Assembly (NCBI GenBank): GCA_013152925.1
Contig: JAADFK010000162.1
Coordinates: forward strand, 1 to 52,829
DNA: 52,829 nt
Direction of reading: 5' to 3'
From: Acidobacteriota bacterium
Lineage (GTDB): Bacteria; Acidobacteriota; Thermoanaerobaculia; Thermoanaerobaculales; Sulfomarinibacteraceae
This document shows positions 18,279 through 26,509 of this stretch, piece by piece (position 1 is the stretch's first letter; each line of letters begins with the position of its first letter). The notes under the pieces were generated by a model. The model did no database searches and had not been told where the DNA came from. It worked only from the letters and a program-made list of their open reading frames with translations. The translations under genes and the position numbers were made by a program.

Positions 18279-19577
18279 ATGGCCCTCGAGGGAACCCTCC
18301 GCGACTTCAGCTTTGCCGACATCCTCCAGTTGATCTCTCTGCAGAGAAAGACCGGGGTTCTCACCCTCAAGAACGAGGGCGACGTGGTGACGCTGTCCTT
18401 CCTCGAGGGGAAGATCGTCGCGGCCAGCTCCCTGAATCAGCATCCCCAGGACCGGCTCGGCCTGATCCTCCTCAAACGCGGCGCCCTGGACGAGGCAACC
18501 CTGGAGACGGCGCTGCGGCGCCAGGAGGAAACCCTGCAACGCCTCGGGCGGATCCTGATCGATTACGGGCTGGTTTCGCAGGACGAGGTTCGGGCCGCCC
18601 TGGAACAACAGATTCTCCAGATCGTCTACCAGGTGTTCCGGTGGACCGATGGGGAGTATCAGTTCTCCCAGGAAACCGATGTGGATTACGACCGGGATCT
18701 GCTGGTTCCCATGGTGGTGGACTCCATCATCATGGAGGGGGCCAGGATGACCGACGAGTGGCCCTTCGTCGAAAAGCGGATTCCCGATCGTGAGGTTGTG
18801 TTTCGGAAGGTCGATCCAGGTCTCAAGCTGGAGGTCGTCGAAGACAGCGACGAGGACGACCTGGACATGCTGGGCTTCACGTTCTCGGAGGTTCCGGAAG
18901 AGCCGGCCGCAGAGATGACCCGTGGCAAGACCCAGGTCTCCACGCGGCAGAAGGAGGTCTACGAGCTGGTCTCCGGCCGGGACTCGGTCAACGAGCTGGT
19001 CCTGCAAAGTCCGTACCTGGAATTCGAGACATGCAAGGCCCTCGCGGAGCTGCTGGACAACGGCCTTATCCGTGAATCCACTCCCGAGGAGCTGGTCCGG
19101 GAGCTCAGCGCTCAGGATGCTCCGTCCCAGGCCAGCGTGTTTCGGCTCTCCGGCATTCCCTGGCTGGCAGCGATCTTCCTGGCGCTTCTCGGTATCTCGA
19201 TCAGCATCATCCCCCGCAACCCGCTCAACGCCGTCAGCCAGAAGGACCAGAACCTCTGGGACCGGTACGTCCTGCGGGGCGTTTCGGTGTTCAGGATCGA
19301 GAGAATCCTCGATGGGATCGACACGTACGTGCTGGTGCGCGGCGTCCCTCCGCAGTCGCTGAAGCAGCTCGTGGAGGCGGGGATTGTCTCCAGGAGCGGG
19401 ATCGTAGATCCTTGGGGGCGGGCGTACCGGCTGATCGTCCGGGGCCATGGGGCGGAGGTGGCCGGTACCGATGCCCTCGGTCAGCCGGAGCCACAGTTGA
19501 TGCGGGGCCGGGCCTTCCCCTGGGATGGGCCGGCCACGGGCGCCGGCGCCGGACCGGGCGTCATCCTGCTCGACTGA
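18279..19577 (+). CDS. DUF4388 protein with membrane helix and pseudopilin-like tail
   Basis: A 432-aa protein. Residues 1-100 are a DUF4388 (PatA N-terminal-like) domain (MALEGTLRDFSFADILQLIS, KTGVLTL, FLEGKIVAA), as in gliding and chemosensory-type regulators. A MshEN-like short repeat follows (RLGRILIDYGLVSQDEVRAAL). Residues 215-280 form a helical winged segment, then one membrane helix (about 291-309). The region after the helix contains VDPWGRAYRLIV, which resembles the DPWG(x)PY turn of type II secretion major pseudopilins. A GAGGAGGTG SD precedes ATG 18279. Likely a membrane-anchored regulator; function unknown. Confidence 0.75.
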   Translation: MALEGTLRDFSFADILQLISLQRKTGVLTLKNEGDVVTLSFLEGKIVAASSLNQHPQDRLGLILLKRGALDEATLETALRRQEETLQRLGRILIDYGLVSQDEVRAALEQQILQIVYQVFRWTDGEYQFSQETDVDYDRDLLVPMVVDSIIMEGARMTDEWPFVEKRIPDREVVFRKVDPGLKLEVVEDSDEDDLDMLGFTFSEVPEEPAAEMTRGKTQVSTRQKEVYELVSGRDSVNELVLQSPYLEFETCKALAELLDNGLIRESTPEELVRELSAQDAPSQASVFRLSGIPWLAAIFLALLGISISIIPRNPLNAVSQKDQNLWDRYVLRGVSVFRIERILDGIDTYVLVRGVPPQSLKQLVEAGIVSRSGIVDPWGRAYRLIVRGHGAEVAGTDALGQPEPQLMRGRAFPWDGPATGAGAGPGVILLD

Positions 19578-19684
19578 GGTCCGTTCCCCGGAGGTATTCC
19601 CGGGCACATTCTTGGTCCGGTGACGACCGACGAAACCGTTCACGATTCCCGGCGGCCCGGCGAGCTCCTGGACCGCTCCCCATA

Positions 19685-19714
19685 CTTGACAATGTCAGAC
19701 TCAGGTTCTATATT
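19685..19714 (+). promoter_or_regulatory. dnaK promoter with HAIR-like HspR operator
   Basis: TTGACA (19686-19691), a 17-bp spacer and TATATT (19709-19714) form a near-consensus promoter. Superimposed on the -35 and spacer is CTTGACA-N7-ACTCAGG (19685-19705), which matches the HspR operator consensus CTTGAGT-N7-ACTCAAG at 5 of 7 and 6 of 7 positions. An HspR homologue is encoded in the same operon, so autoregulated heat-shock repression is the simplest reading. Confidence 0.75.
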
Positions 19715-19749
19715 ATGGGCTGACAATGAAAGTTGAGGAGGACTTCATC

Positions 19750-21681
19750 ATGTCCAGAATTATCGGAATCGATCTCGGCACGACCAACTCGGTGGTTGCA
19801 GTGATGGAAGGCGGCAAGCCCACCGTCATTCCCAACCAGGAGGGAAGTCGCACGACGCCGTCCGTGGTAGCGTTCACCAAGAACAACGAACGGCTCGTTG
19901 GCCAGGTGGCGAAGCGGCAGGCCGTGACCAACCCGGAGAACACGGTCTTTTCCATCAAGCGCTTCATGGGCCGCTTCTACGACGAGGTGACCGAGGAGGA
20001 GCGTACGGTCCCCTACAAGGTGGTCCGGGGAGAGAACAACACCGCCCGGGTGGAGATCGCCGGCAAGCTGTACTCGCCGCCGGAGATCTCCGCCATGATC
20101 CTGCAGAAGCTCAAGCAGGCGGCGGAGGATTACCTCGGCGAGAAGGTCGAGAAGGCCGTCATCACCGTGCCGGCCTACTTCAACGATGCCCAGCGCAAGG
20201 CGACCAAGGATGCCGGGCAGATCGCGGGCCTCGAGGTGGCGCGCCTGGTCAACGAACCGACCGCCGCGGCGCTCGCCTACGGCTTGGACAAGAAGAGCGA
20301 CGAGACCATCGCCGTCTACGACTTCGGCGGCGGCACCTTCGACATCTCGATCCTCGAGGTCGGACAGGGTGTCGTTGAGGTCAAGTCGACCAACGGCGAC
20401 ACCCATCTTGGCGGCGACGACATCGACCAGCTGCTGATCGACTGGATCGTCGACGAGTTCCGCAAGGACCAGGGTGTCGATCTCTCCAAGGACCGGATGG
20501 CGTTGCAGCGCCTGAAGGAGGCAGCGGAAAAGGCGAAGATCGAGCTCTCCTCGACCATGGAAACCGAGATCAACCTCCCCTTCATCACGGCGGACGCCTC
20601 CGGGCCCAAGCATCTCAACCTGCGCCTGACCCGGGCGAAGTTCGAACAGATGATCGAGCCGATCGTCCAGCGGACCATCGAGCCCTGCCGGAAGGCCCTC
20701 AAGGACGCCGGTCTCGAGGCCAAGGACGTGGACGAGGTGGTCCTGGTGGGTGGCTCGACGCGGATTCCACTGGTCCAGAAGCAGGTGACGGATTTCTTCG
20801 GCAAGGAACCCCACAAGGGCGTCAACCCGGACGAGGTGGTGGCCATCGGTGCGGCGGTCCAGGCCGGCGTCCTCGGCGGCGAGGTCAAGGATGTGCTGCT
20901 CCTCGACGTGACGCCCCTCTCCCTCGGTGTGGAAACTCTTGGGGGCGTGATGGATGTGGTCATTCCCAGGAACACGACGATTCCGACCAAGAAGTCGAAG
21001 ACCTACTCGACGGCGGATGACAACCAGACCCAGGTGGAGATTCACGTGCTGCAGGGTGAACGGCCCATGGCCAAGGACAACCGGACGCTCGGCCGGTTCC
21101 ACCTGATGGGGATTCCACCGGCGCCGCGGGGCGTCCCCCAGATCGAGGTGACCTTCGACATCGACGCCAACGGCATCCTCCACGTCTCGGCCAAGGACCG
21201 TGCCACGGGGCAGGAGCAGAAGATCGAGATTACCAGCTCGTCGGGTCTCAACGAAGAGGAGATCGAGCGGATGGTCCAGGAGGCCAAGATCCACCAGAGC
21301 GAGGACGAGGCCAAGCGCCAGGAGATCGAGGCCCGGAACAAGCTGGATGCCCTGGTCTACTCCACGGAGAAGCTCATCAACGACAACAAGGAGAAGCTCC
21401 CGGAGGCCGAGGTGAGCTCCGTCAACGAGGTGCTTGCCGACGCCAAACGGGCCCTGGAGGAGGGCGGCAAGGAGCGGCTGGAGTCCGCCTATGAACGGCT
21501 GACCCAGGCCAGCCACCAGCTGGCGGCCGTGCTCTACCAGGCGACGGGGCAGCAACCGGGCGGAGGCGCCGGGGCCCAGGGGCCGGCGGAGCCCCAGGGC
21601 TCGGCCGGGGCCTCCGGAGCCCAGGATGACGAGGTGATCGATGCCGAGTACGTGGATGTCGACGCCGAGAGCGCCAATTAG
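19750..21681 (+). CDS. dnaK: chaperone DnaK (Hsp70)
   Basis: A 643-aa Hsp70. The ATPase opens with [13 protein letters not shown], contains the [13 protein letters not shown] phosphate-binding loop and [11 protein letters not shown], then the VEPLDV-type linker region ([14 protein letters not shown]), the substrate-binding beta domain and a helical lid. The acidic C-terminus ends in [10 protein letters not shown], close to the DnaK tail that contacts co-chaperones. ATG 19750 is chosen over ATG 19726 because it gives the family N-terminus with GAGGAGG at ideal spacing. Heads the dnaK-hsp20-hspR-sigma operon. No grpE or dnaJ is in the window, which is unusual for HspR-type operons. Confidence 0.96.
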   Translation: MSRIIGIDLGTTNSVVAVMEGGKPTVIPNQEGSRTTPSVVAFTKNNERLVGQVAKRQAVTNPENTVFSIKRFMGRFYDEVTEEERTVPYKVVRGENNTARVEIAGKLYSPPEISAMILQKLKQAAEDYLGEKVEKAVITVPAYFNDAQRKATKDAGQIAGLEVARLVNEPTAAALAYGLDKKSDETIAVYDFGGGTFDISILEVGQGVVEVKSTNGDTHLGGDDIDQLLIDWIVDEFRKDQGVDLSKDRMALQRLKEAAEKAKIELSSTMETEINLPFITADASGPKHLNLRLTRAKFEQMIEPIVQRTIEPCRKALKDAGLEAKDVDEVVLVGGSTRIPLVQKQVTDFFGKEPHKGVNPDEVVAIGAAVQAGVLGGEVKDVLLLDVTPLSLGVETLGGVMDVVIPRNTTIPTKKSKTYSTADDNQTQVEIHVLQGERPMAKDNRTLGRFHLMGIPPAPRGVPQIEVTFDIDANGILHVSAKDRATGQEQKIEITSSSGLNEEEIERMVQEAKIHQSEDEAKRQEIEARNKLDALVYSTEKLINDNKEKLPEAEVSSVNEVLADAKRALEEGGKERLESAYERLTQASHQLAAVLYQATGQQPGGGAGAQGPAEPQGSAGASGAQDDEVIDAEYVDVDAESAN

Positions 21682-21748
21682 GCAGGGGTATTCCCCGCCT
21701 GGCCCGGGCCGGGCGGGAATGCCCCGGGCAGGTCGCGTGATAGAGTGT

Positions 21749-21777
21749 TGGTGGAACGGCTTGTAGCCGTTCCACCA
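21749..21777 (+). promoter_or_regulatory. 13-bp perfect hairpin in the dnaK-hsp20 leader
   Basis: TGGTGGAACGGCT (21749-21761) pairs base for base with AGCCGTTCCACCA (21765-21777) around a 3-nt loop. The hsp20 SD (GGGAGGTG) begins 3 nt after the stem. No T tract follows, so it is not a classical terminator. It could stabilise the downstream mRNA, serve as a processing site or limit readthrough. Confidence 0.6.
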
Positions 21778-21789
21778 CTGGGAGGTGCA

Positions 21790-22239
21790 ATGTCTCTGGC
21801 GTGGCCGGCTATCAAGGAGCTGTTGATGCTTCGGGAGAAGCTCAACCAGCTGTTCGATGAGGTCCTGGTCGATCGGACGCTGGGCGTCGGTGCGCCATCC
21901 AGTGGGCCGTACTGTCCGACGGCCGATCTCTTCGAAACCGACGACGAGGTCATCATCATCCTGGAGATACCGGGCGTCTACTCGGAGACCATCGACCTCC
22001 AGCTGCACGGCAACAAGCTGCGGGTCGCTGGAGAGATCGTCCGCGCCGGCGGTACCCAGGGCGGTCAGTTTGTTCGCATGGAGCGGCCCGCAGGGGTCTT
22101 CTACCGGGATTTCGAGCTGCCGGTGGACCGGTTCAGCGGCTCGCCCATGGCGGAGCTCGAACGTGGAGTGCTGACCGTCCGGCTTCCCAAGGCCTCGGAG
22201 CTCCGGCGCCAGCGGGTAACGATCGTCGAGGAGGGATGA
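21790..22239 (+). CDS. small heat-shock protein, Hsp20/alpha-crystallin family
   Basis: An ATP-independent holdase of 149 aa. A short N-terminal arm (MSLAWPAIKELLMLREKLNQ) is followed by an alpha-crystallin domain from about residue 42 (CPTADLFETDDEVIIILEIPG, then LRVAGEI and FELPVDRFSG). The usual A-x-x-x-n-GVL motif is present as AELERGVLTVRLPK. It lacks a long C-terminal IxI extension. ATG 21790 has a GGGAGGTG SD. Its stop overlaps hspR (ATGA). Co-regulation with dnaK through HspR is expected. Confidence 0.9.
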   Translation: MSLAWPAIKELLMLREKLNQLFDEVLVDRTLGVGAPSSGPYCPTADLFETDDEVIIILEIPGVYSETIDLQLHGNKLRVAGEIVRAGGTQGGQFVRMERPAGVFYRDFELPVDRFSGSPMAELERGVLTVRLPKASELRRQRVTIVEEG

Positions 22240-22613
22240 TGGCGGCGAGGCAACGGTACCGCATGATCTCGTGGGTGGCCGAACGGTACGGCGTTCACCC
22301 CCAGACCCTGCGGCTTTGGGAGCGTGAAGGGTTGCTCCGCCCCCACCGGTCGAAGGGGAACACGCGGCTTTATGATGAAGAAACCTGCGAGCGGCTGGAG
22401 ACCATCCTGACCCTGACCCGGGACCTTGGGGTCAACCTGGCCGGGGTGGAGATCATCCTCAACCTCCGGGAGCAGGTCAAGCGGCTCCAGAAGGAAGTGG
22501 ACGTTCTGACGGAGGTGCTGAAGCAGAAGCTCGAGGAAGAGGAGAGCGTTCCCCGCTACCACGCCATTGTCTCGGTTCGTCCGGGGACCATCCAGCCCGT
22601 GGATGGCGAATGA
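22236..22613 (+). CDS. hspR: HspR, MerR-family heat-shock repressor
   Basis: A 125-aa MerR-type regulator. The N-terminal winged helix-turn-helix has the HspR signature ISWVAERYGVHPQTLRLWER followed by GLLRPHRSKGNTRLYDEE, and then LGVNLAGVEIILNLREQVK leading into a coiled coil. In actinobacteria and other groups HspR represses dnaK operons by binding HAIR sites, often needing DnaK as co-repressor. A HAIR-like site lies on the dnaK promoter of this operon. ATG 22236 overlaps the hsp20 stop, and the hspR stop overlaps the sigma factor start. Confidence 0.9.
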   Translation: MMAARQRYRMISWVAERYGVHPQTLRLWEREGLLRPHRSKGNTRLYDEETCERLETILTLTRDLGVNLAGVEIILNLREQVKRLQKEVDVLTEVLKQKLEEEESVPRYHAIVSVRPGTIQPVDGE

Positions 22614-23473
22614 ACCGTTCCGAGGAAAGAACCGACACCGAGCTCGCCACGCTCCGGAGATACCTCCGGGAGATCTCCCGGTACCCTCAACTGAGCCACG
22701 AGGAGGAGCTCGAGCTGGCGCGCCGGATCTCGGAGGGCGACGAGGACGCGTTGCGCCGGCTCGTGGAGTCCAACCTCCGTTTCGTTGTGGCCTACGCCAA
22801 ACGGTACCGGAATCCCAACGTGCCCTTCCTCGACCTGATCCATGAGGGGAACCTGGGCCTGATCCAGGCCGCTCGCAAGTACAACCCTTTCAAGGACGGC
22901 CAGGACGTCAAGTTCATCACCTACGCCGTCTGGTGGATCCGCCAGGCCATCCTGCACGCCCTGGCCGAGCACGGGGGCGCCTTTCGCCTGCCCCAGAAGC
23001 AGGCCAATACGCTCTACAGGCTGGAGCGGGTACGTTCCGCCCTGACCGAGCAACTGGGCCGGCCGCCGTCGGAGTTGGAGCTGGCCGAGGAGCTGGGGAT
23101 CAGCCTGGAGGACGTCCGGGTGCTGTCACGTGCGGCCCAGAGCTCCCTCTCCCTCAACGAGCCGGTGGACGAGGACCGGGACTCCGAGCTCGGTGACCTG
23201 GTGGAGCAAACCGTGCTGCCCGACGCCGACGAGCGCATCCTCCGGGAGTCCTTTCTCCAGGCGCTCCGGGACGCCCTCGACGAGCTGCCGGAACGGGAGC
23301 GCCGGGTTCTCGAGCTGCGCTTCGGGCTCGAGGACGACCAGCCCAGGACGCTCCGGGAGATCGGGGAGCTTCTCGCCCTTTCCCGGGAACGCGTCCGGCA
23401 GATCGAGAACCGCGCCCTGATGAAGCTCCGCCGGAGCCACAAGACCAAGGCCCTCGAAGGCTACCTGAACTGA
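22610..23473 (+). CDS. sigma-70 family RNA polymerase sigma factor (group 2 type)
   Basis: A 287-aa sigma factor with regions 1.2 (LRRYLREISRYPQLSHEEE), 2 (NLRFVVAYAKRYRNPNVPFL, then FITYAVWWIRQAI), 3 and 4 (LREIGELLALSRERVRQIE). It lacks region 1.1 and the long non-conserved insert, so it is an RpoS/group 2-like or compact RpoD-like factor. It ends in SHKTKALEGYLN, as many RpoD-type proteins do. The start overlaps the hspR stop by ATGA, making it the fourth gene of the heat-shock operon. Its targets cannot be read from sequence. Confidence 0.9.
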   Translation: MNRSEERTDTELATLRRYLREISRYPQLSHEEELELARRISEGDEDALRRLVESNLRFVVAYAKRYRNPNVPFLDLIHEGNLGLIQAARKYNPFKDGQDVKFITYAVWWIRQAILHALAEHGGAFRLPQKQANTLYRLERVRSALTEQLGRPPSELELAEELGISLEDVRVLSRAAQSSLSLNEPVDEDRDSELGDLVEQTVLPDADERILRESFLQALRDALDELPERERRVLELRFGLEDDQPRTLREIGELLALSRERVRQIENRALMKLRRSHKTKALEGYLN

Positions 23474-24155
23474 GGGCGCCTGACCCAAGGGCCGAACCGC
23501 CGGATACCCGTTCCCTCCGCACCCCCGTCTGCCGCTCAGGGCCATACCGCGCTTTCGTCACGCTTGGCTGCATGCCCACCAATCTCCTGGATGCTCTCCC
23601 TCGCTTGTACCTTGACATCATCGCCTGGATACTCCTTGGGAGAACCCGGCCATCCGCCCTCCCTGGGTTTGATCGCGACGCTGGGATGACGGATGCGGCA
23701 TCCTCCCACGTGAAAACCTGGTCATGCATGTGACCCTCAGGGTACTGTGGTTCCTGACAGGGCATGTGACGACCAGATTGCGGAGCTGTGGTTTAATCGG
23801 AGCATGGTATGCCTCGGGATCTCGGGACAGAGTAACAGCTTGAGGCGTCCGGTGGCCACGCCGGGCGATTGCGGCGGATTGGCACATGCAAGGGGTGATT
23901 CGGAGCAGTGGACGGTTTCCCGGAGTTGGCCGACAGCTCACCGGACGCGCCGGCGGAAAGGTGTCGTTGGTGTACGGAGCTGTGGAAGATGCATCCGCAT
24001 GTGTTTCTTTCCAACCTGGAAGTTGAACGTCGCGGGCAGCGGCTGCTTTGCGGAGGCCCGGGTCCGGCTTCACCTTGACTTCGATGTCAGGTCGGCCCGG
24101 CACGCAAACGGACTTCGGGCTCAAACGCCGGGACCGCACGTTTGCCAGCCCTAAG
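23474..24155. other. intergenic region of accessory character, no gene recognised
   Basis: About 680 bases with lower GC than the neighbouring genes. Several medium open frames on both strands show no recognisable protein. No RNA gene, tandem array or convincing terminator was seen after the sigma factor. It may be decayed sequence, given the transposase relic on the other side of the next gene. Confidence 0.5.
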
Positions 24156-26159
24156 ATGAGCCACGTTGAAGCTCCGACTGTCTCTGTCGCCGGCGTGGGC
24201 ACATCCGAGGATGGCTCTATTCTCTGGTTCATGATGCGGCCTGCAAAGCTGTCCAGAGGGGAAATCGCTGCGACGCTCATCGCCCTGATGATGGCGTTCG
24301 TCCTCGTCGCCATCTTGCCAAAGACGAGTTTTTGGGCCACCGACTGTGCCAACAAGTTCTTGCAAGTCGAGAACTTCGTGAACAACCCCGGGACTCTGGC
24401 CATCCCATACCCCGGGCGACGCATTGATCCTGAGCTCCGTTTCTTCCCAAGGGGGGGGCATCACTTGCTCGTCCATAACGGCGTGGTCTACTCGTTCTAC
24501 CCGCCATACTTCCCCCTGTTAGTGGTTCCCTTCTATGACGTTCTGGGAAGCTGGGGACTGTATGTTCTTCCCTTGGCAGGTCTGGCAGCGTGCCTCGTGT
24601 TGTTCATACTCCTTGGCCGTGTGCTCGGATGCAGGGCGCCCGGGACGATAGCGCTGGCGATGGGGGTTTTCGGAACGCCGATCTTCTTCTATGGCGTCGT
24701 GTTTTGGGAGCACACTCTGGCGGCGGCTCTCTCTGGAGCGGGGTTGTTCATGCTCTTTCTTGCAAAGGATCGTCGCAATCAGTTGCTCCTTGGCCTGGTC
24801 GCTGGAGCGCTGGTGGGTCTGTCCACGATACTGAGGGAAGAGGGGTACGTTCTCGCGGCGGCCATCTTCGTCGCCTTCTTGATCTCACATCGTCGGCATG
24901 CGGTTTCCTTCGTCGCGGGCTGGTTGCCCGTCATGACGGCTCTCTGGCTGTTTCAATGGCATGTCTTTGGAAACCCACTTGGAATCCATGCGATGGTGTA
25001 CGAGAACCACGTTTCGAAAGGTCCGCTCATCTTCCTGATGACCAAAGCCGGGGATCTCTGGCATTACCTTTTTCGTTACTGCGAGAACCCCATGTTAGCG
25101 GGCATCATCGGCATTCCTCTCGTGCTGGTGGTTGTGGTTGGCCTCGTACCCCGACGACCACGACCAACTCTGACCCTCATTGTCCTTGGGGTGGCCGTTT
25201 CGGCGGTGATGCTGGGGACCACTTCACTTGTAGTTGAAAAGCATCCCCTGCTGGCAACTCGTTTCACGCAGGGGCTCTTCCCAGGGGCACCAATCCTGAT
25301 TCTGTTTGCGTTGGCCGGCCGGCTGTTGGCCAGTCATCCGAGGGGTATCGTCCGAACGGCGACGTTGGTTGGAGGTGCTGGCATTCTCGGAACAGCCTTG
25401 TTGCTCAACCGCCGGGACATAGGGATCATCTGGGGACCTCGGCATTTCTTGAGCATTTTGCCCGTTGTGCTCGCGCTCTCCTGGTTGGGATACCACGAGC
25501 TTCAAGGAACCATGAGGGGGCAATGCCAAAGGAAGATCCTGGCGGGGTTCGCCACAATCCTCCTGCTCTGTGGTCTCGTTCAGCAGGTCCATGCTCTTCG
25601 TCTTCTCGCGCTCAAGAAGAATGTCAGCGCCAGGCTTCTCGACGCCGTACGTCGGGACCCAACCGCGACGATCGTCACAGACGTCTTTTGGGTTCCAGAA
25701 GAGCTCGCGCCTGTTTTCTTCGATCGAAAGATTTTCAGAGTGTATTCTGCGGAAGATTATCTGATACTCCTTTCCCGCCTTGCAGCGGCTGAAACCCCGT
25801 CAGTCCTGCTGATCACAGGGAACGCCCAGAGCACCCTGCCCCCGGCTTTCCAGGACAGAATCCGTACCGGCCACAGCGAGCTCCTGGCCTTTCGCCCACA
25901 GCAGTTACCCGCCATGAACCTTGATCTCTACACCATCAATCCAGCCCCCCTTTCCGCACATCGTGGGCATGATTCCTCGTCAATTGTGAGCGTGGCATCT
26001 TCTGGCGGGAGAGTTGATCCTGAGGGGCTTGGTGGAGACGGAGGACGTGCTGCTGGAGGGATGTCAGCTTGGGATGGAAGGTGCAGAGGGGGCGCTGGTT
26101 TTCCGTCCAACTGGCACACAACTGCCGTGGCCCCGTCACCGAGCGGCCCAGGCCCCTGA
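24156..26159 (+). CDS. polytopic membrane protein, GT-C glycosyltransferase-like
   Basis: A large integral membrane protein (667 aa from ATG 24156; ATG 24231 is an alternative and no SD supports either). The hydrophobic region starts with EIAATLIALMMAFVLVAILP, followed by about ten helices and a periplasmic loop near residues 70-120 with FFPRGGHHLLVHNG. The layout resembles GT-C enzymes such as ArnT or PMT relatives, which use lipid-linked sugars, but no decisive DxE motif was identified. The last ~70 residues (after LDLYTINP) are Gly/Ser-rich and are translated from the antisense of a transposase relic, so the natural C-terminus has probably been replaced. The AT-richer composition suggests transfer. 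Confidence 0.6.
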   Translation: MSHVEAPTVSVAGVGTSEDGSILWFMMRPAKLSRGEIAATLIALMMAFVLVAILPKTSFWATDCANKFLQVENFVNNPGTLAIPYPGRRIDPELRFFPRGGHHLLVHNGVVYSFYPPYFPLLVVPFYDVLGSWGLYVLPLAGLAACLVLFILLGRVLGCRAPGTIALAMGVFGTPIFFYGVVFWEHTLAAALSGAGLFMLFLAKDRRNQLLLGLVAGALVGLSTILREEGYVLAAAIFVAFLISHRRHAVSFVAGWLPVMTALWLFQWHVFGNPLGIHAMVYENHVSKGPLIFLMTKAGDLWHYLFRYCENPMLAGIIGIPLVLVVVVGLVPRRPRPTLTLIVLGVAVSAVMLGTTSLVVEKHPLLATRFTQGLFPGAPILILFALAGRLLASHPRGIVRTATLVGGAGILGTALLLNRRDIGIIWGPRHFLSILPVVLALSWLGYHELQGTMRGQCQRKILAGFATILLLCGLVQQVHALRLLALKKNVSARLLDAVRRDPTATIVTDVFWVPEELAPVFFDRKIFRVYSAEDYLILLSRLAAAETPSVLLITGNAQSTLPPAFQDRIRTGHSELLAFRPQQLPAMNLDLYTINPAPLSAHRGHDSSSIVSVASSGGRVDPEGLGGDGGRAAGGMSAWDGRCRGGAGFPSNWHTTAVAPSPSGPGP

Positions 26160-26420
26160 TTCTCCACGATCTTGCCCGTCCCGAACACATCGACGAGGAG
26201 GGTCTTCGGCGTCTGGTCAGGAGCACCAACGGTTTCCTCGGTCGTTCGAAAACCAAATGGCCACGGTCCATGACATGGTGGGCCGCGGCTTCGGGAGGTG
26301 CCACGTCCAAGACATTGACATCGTGTAACGTGCCATCGGAAATATGGTTGAATGTGAGGATGCTCCCTCGTAGATCCATCAAGGTGTGAAGTCTCATCCA
26401 GCGCGAAGCAACACCTGAAT
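25985..26420 (-). pseudogene. IS4-family transposase relic
   Basis: On the minus strand from about 26397, RLHTLMDLRGSILTF, HISDGTLHDVNVLDV and VMDRGHLVFER read in order. They match the conserved core of IS4-family DDE transposases, including the D of the VMDRG block. Upstream the N-terminal part is lost. Downstream the frame shifts repeatedly, and only weak echoes of the C-terminal region (QQHVLRL, MPRSQLT) remain. No terminal inverted repeats or target duplication were identified. It overlaps the 3' end of the plus-strand membrane protein gene. Confidence 0.65.
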
Positions 26421-26509
26421 CTCCTGTTACCACTTCTGTGGAACGCGGGTAACCGGCCGTGGACTCTCCGTCAGCGATACAAGCTTGACGGATACCACGA
26501 TGACGGCCC

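Noticed and set aside
21749..21790. RNA thermometer upstream of hsp20
   Set aside because: The hairpin is GC-rich and very stable, and it leaves the SD unpaired, so it does not fit a ROSE or fourU thermometer.
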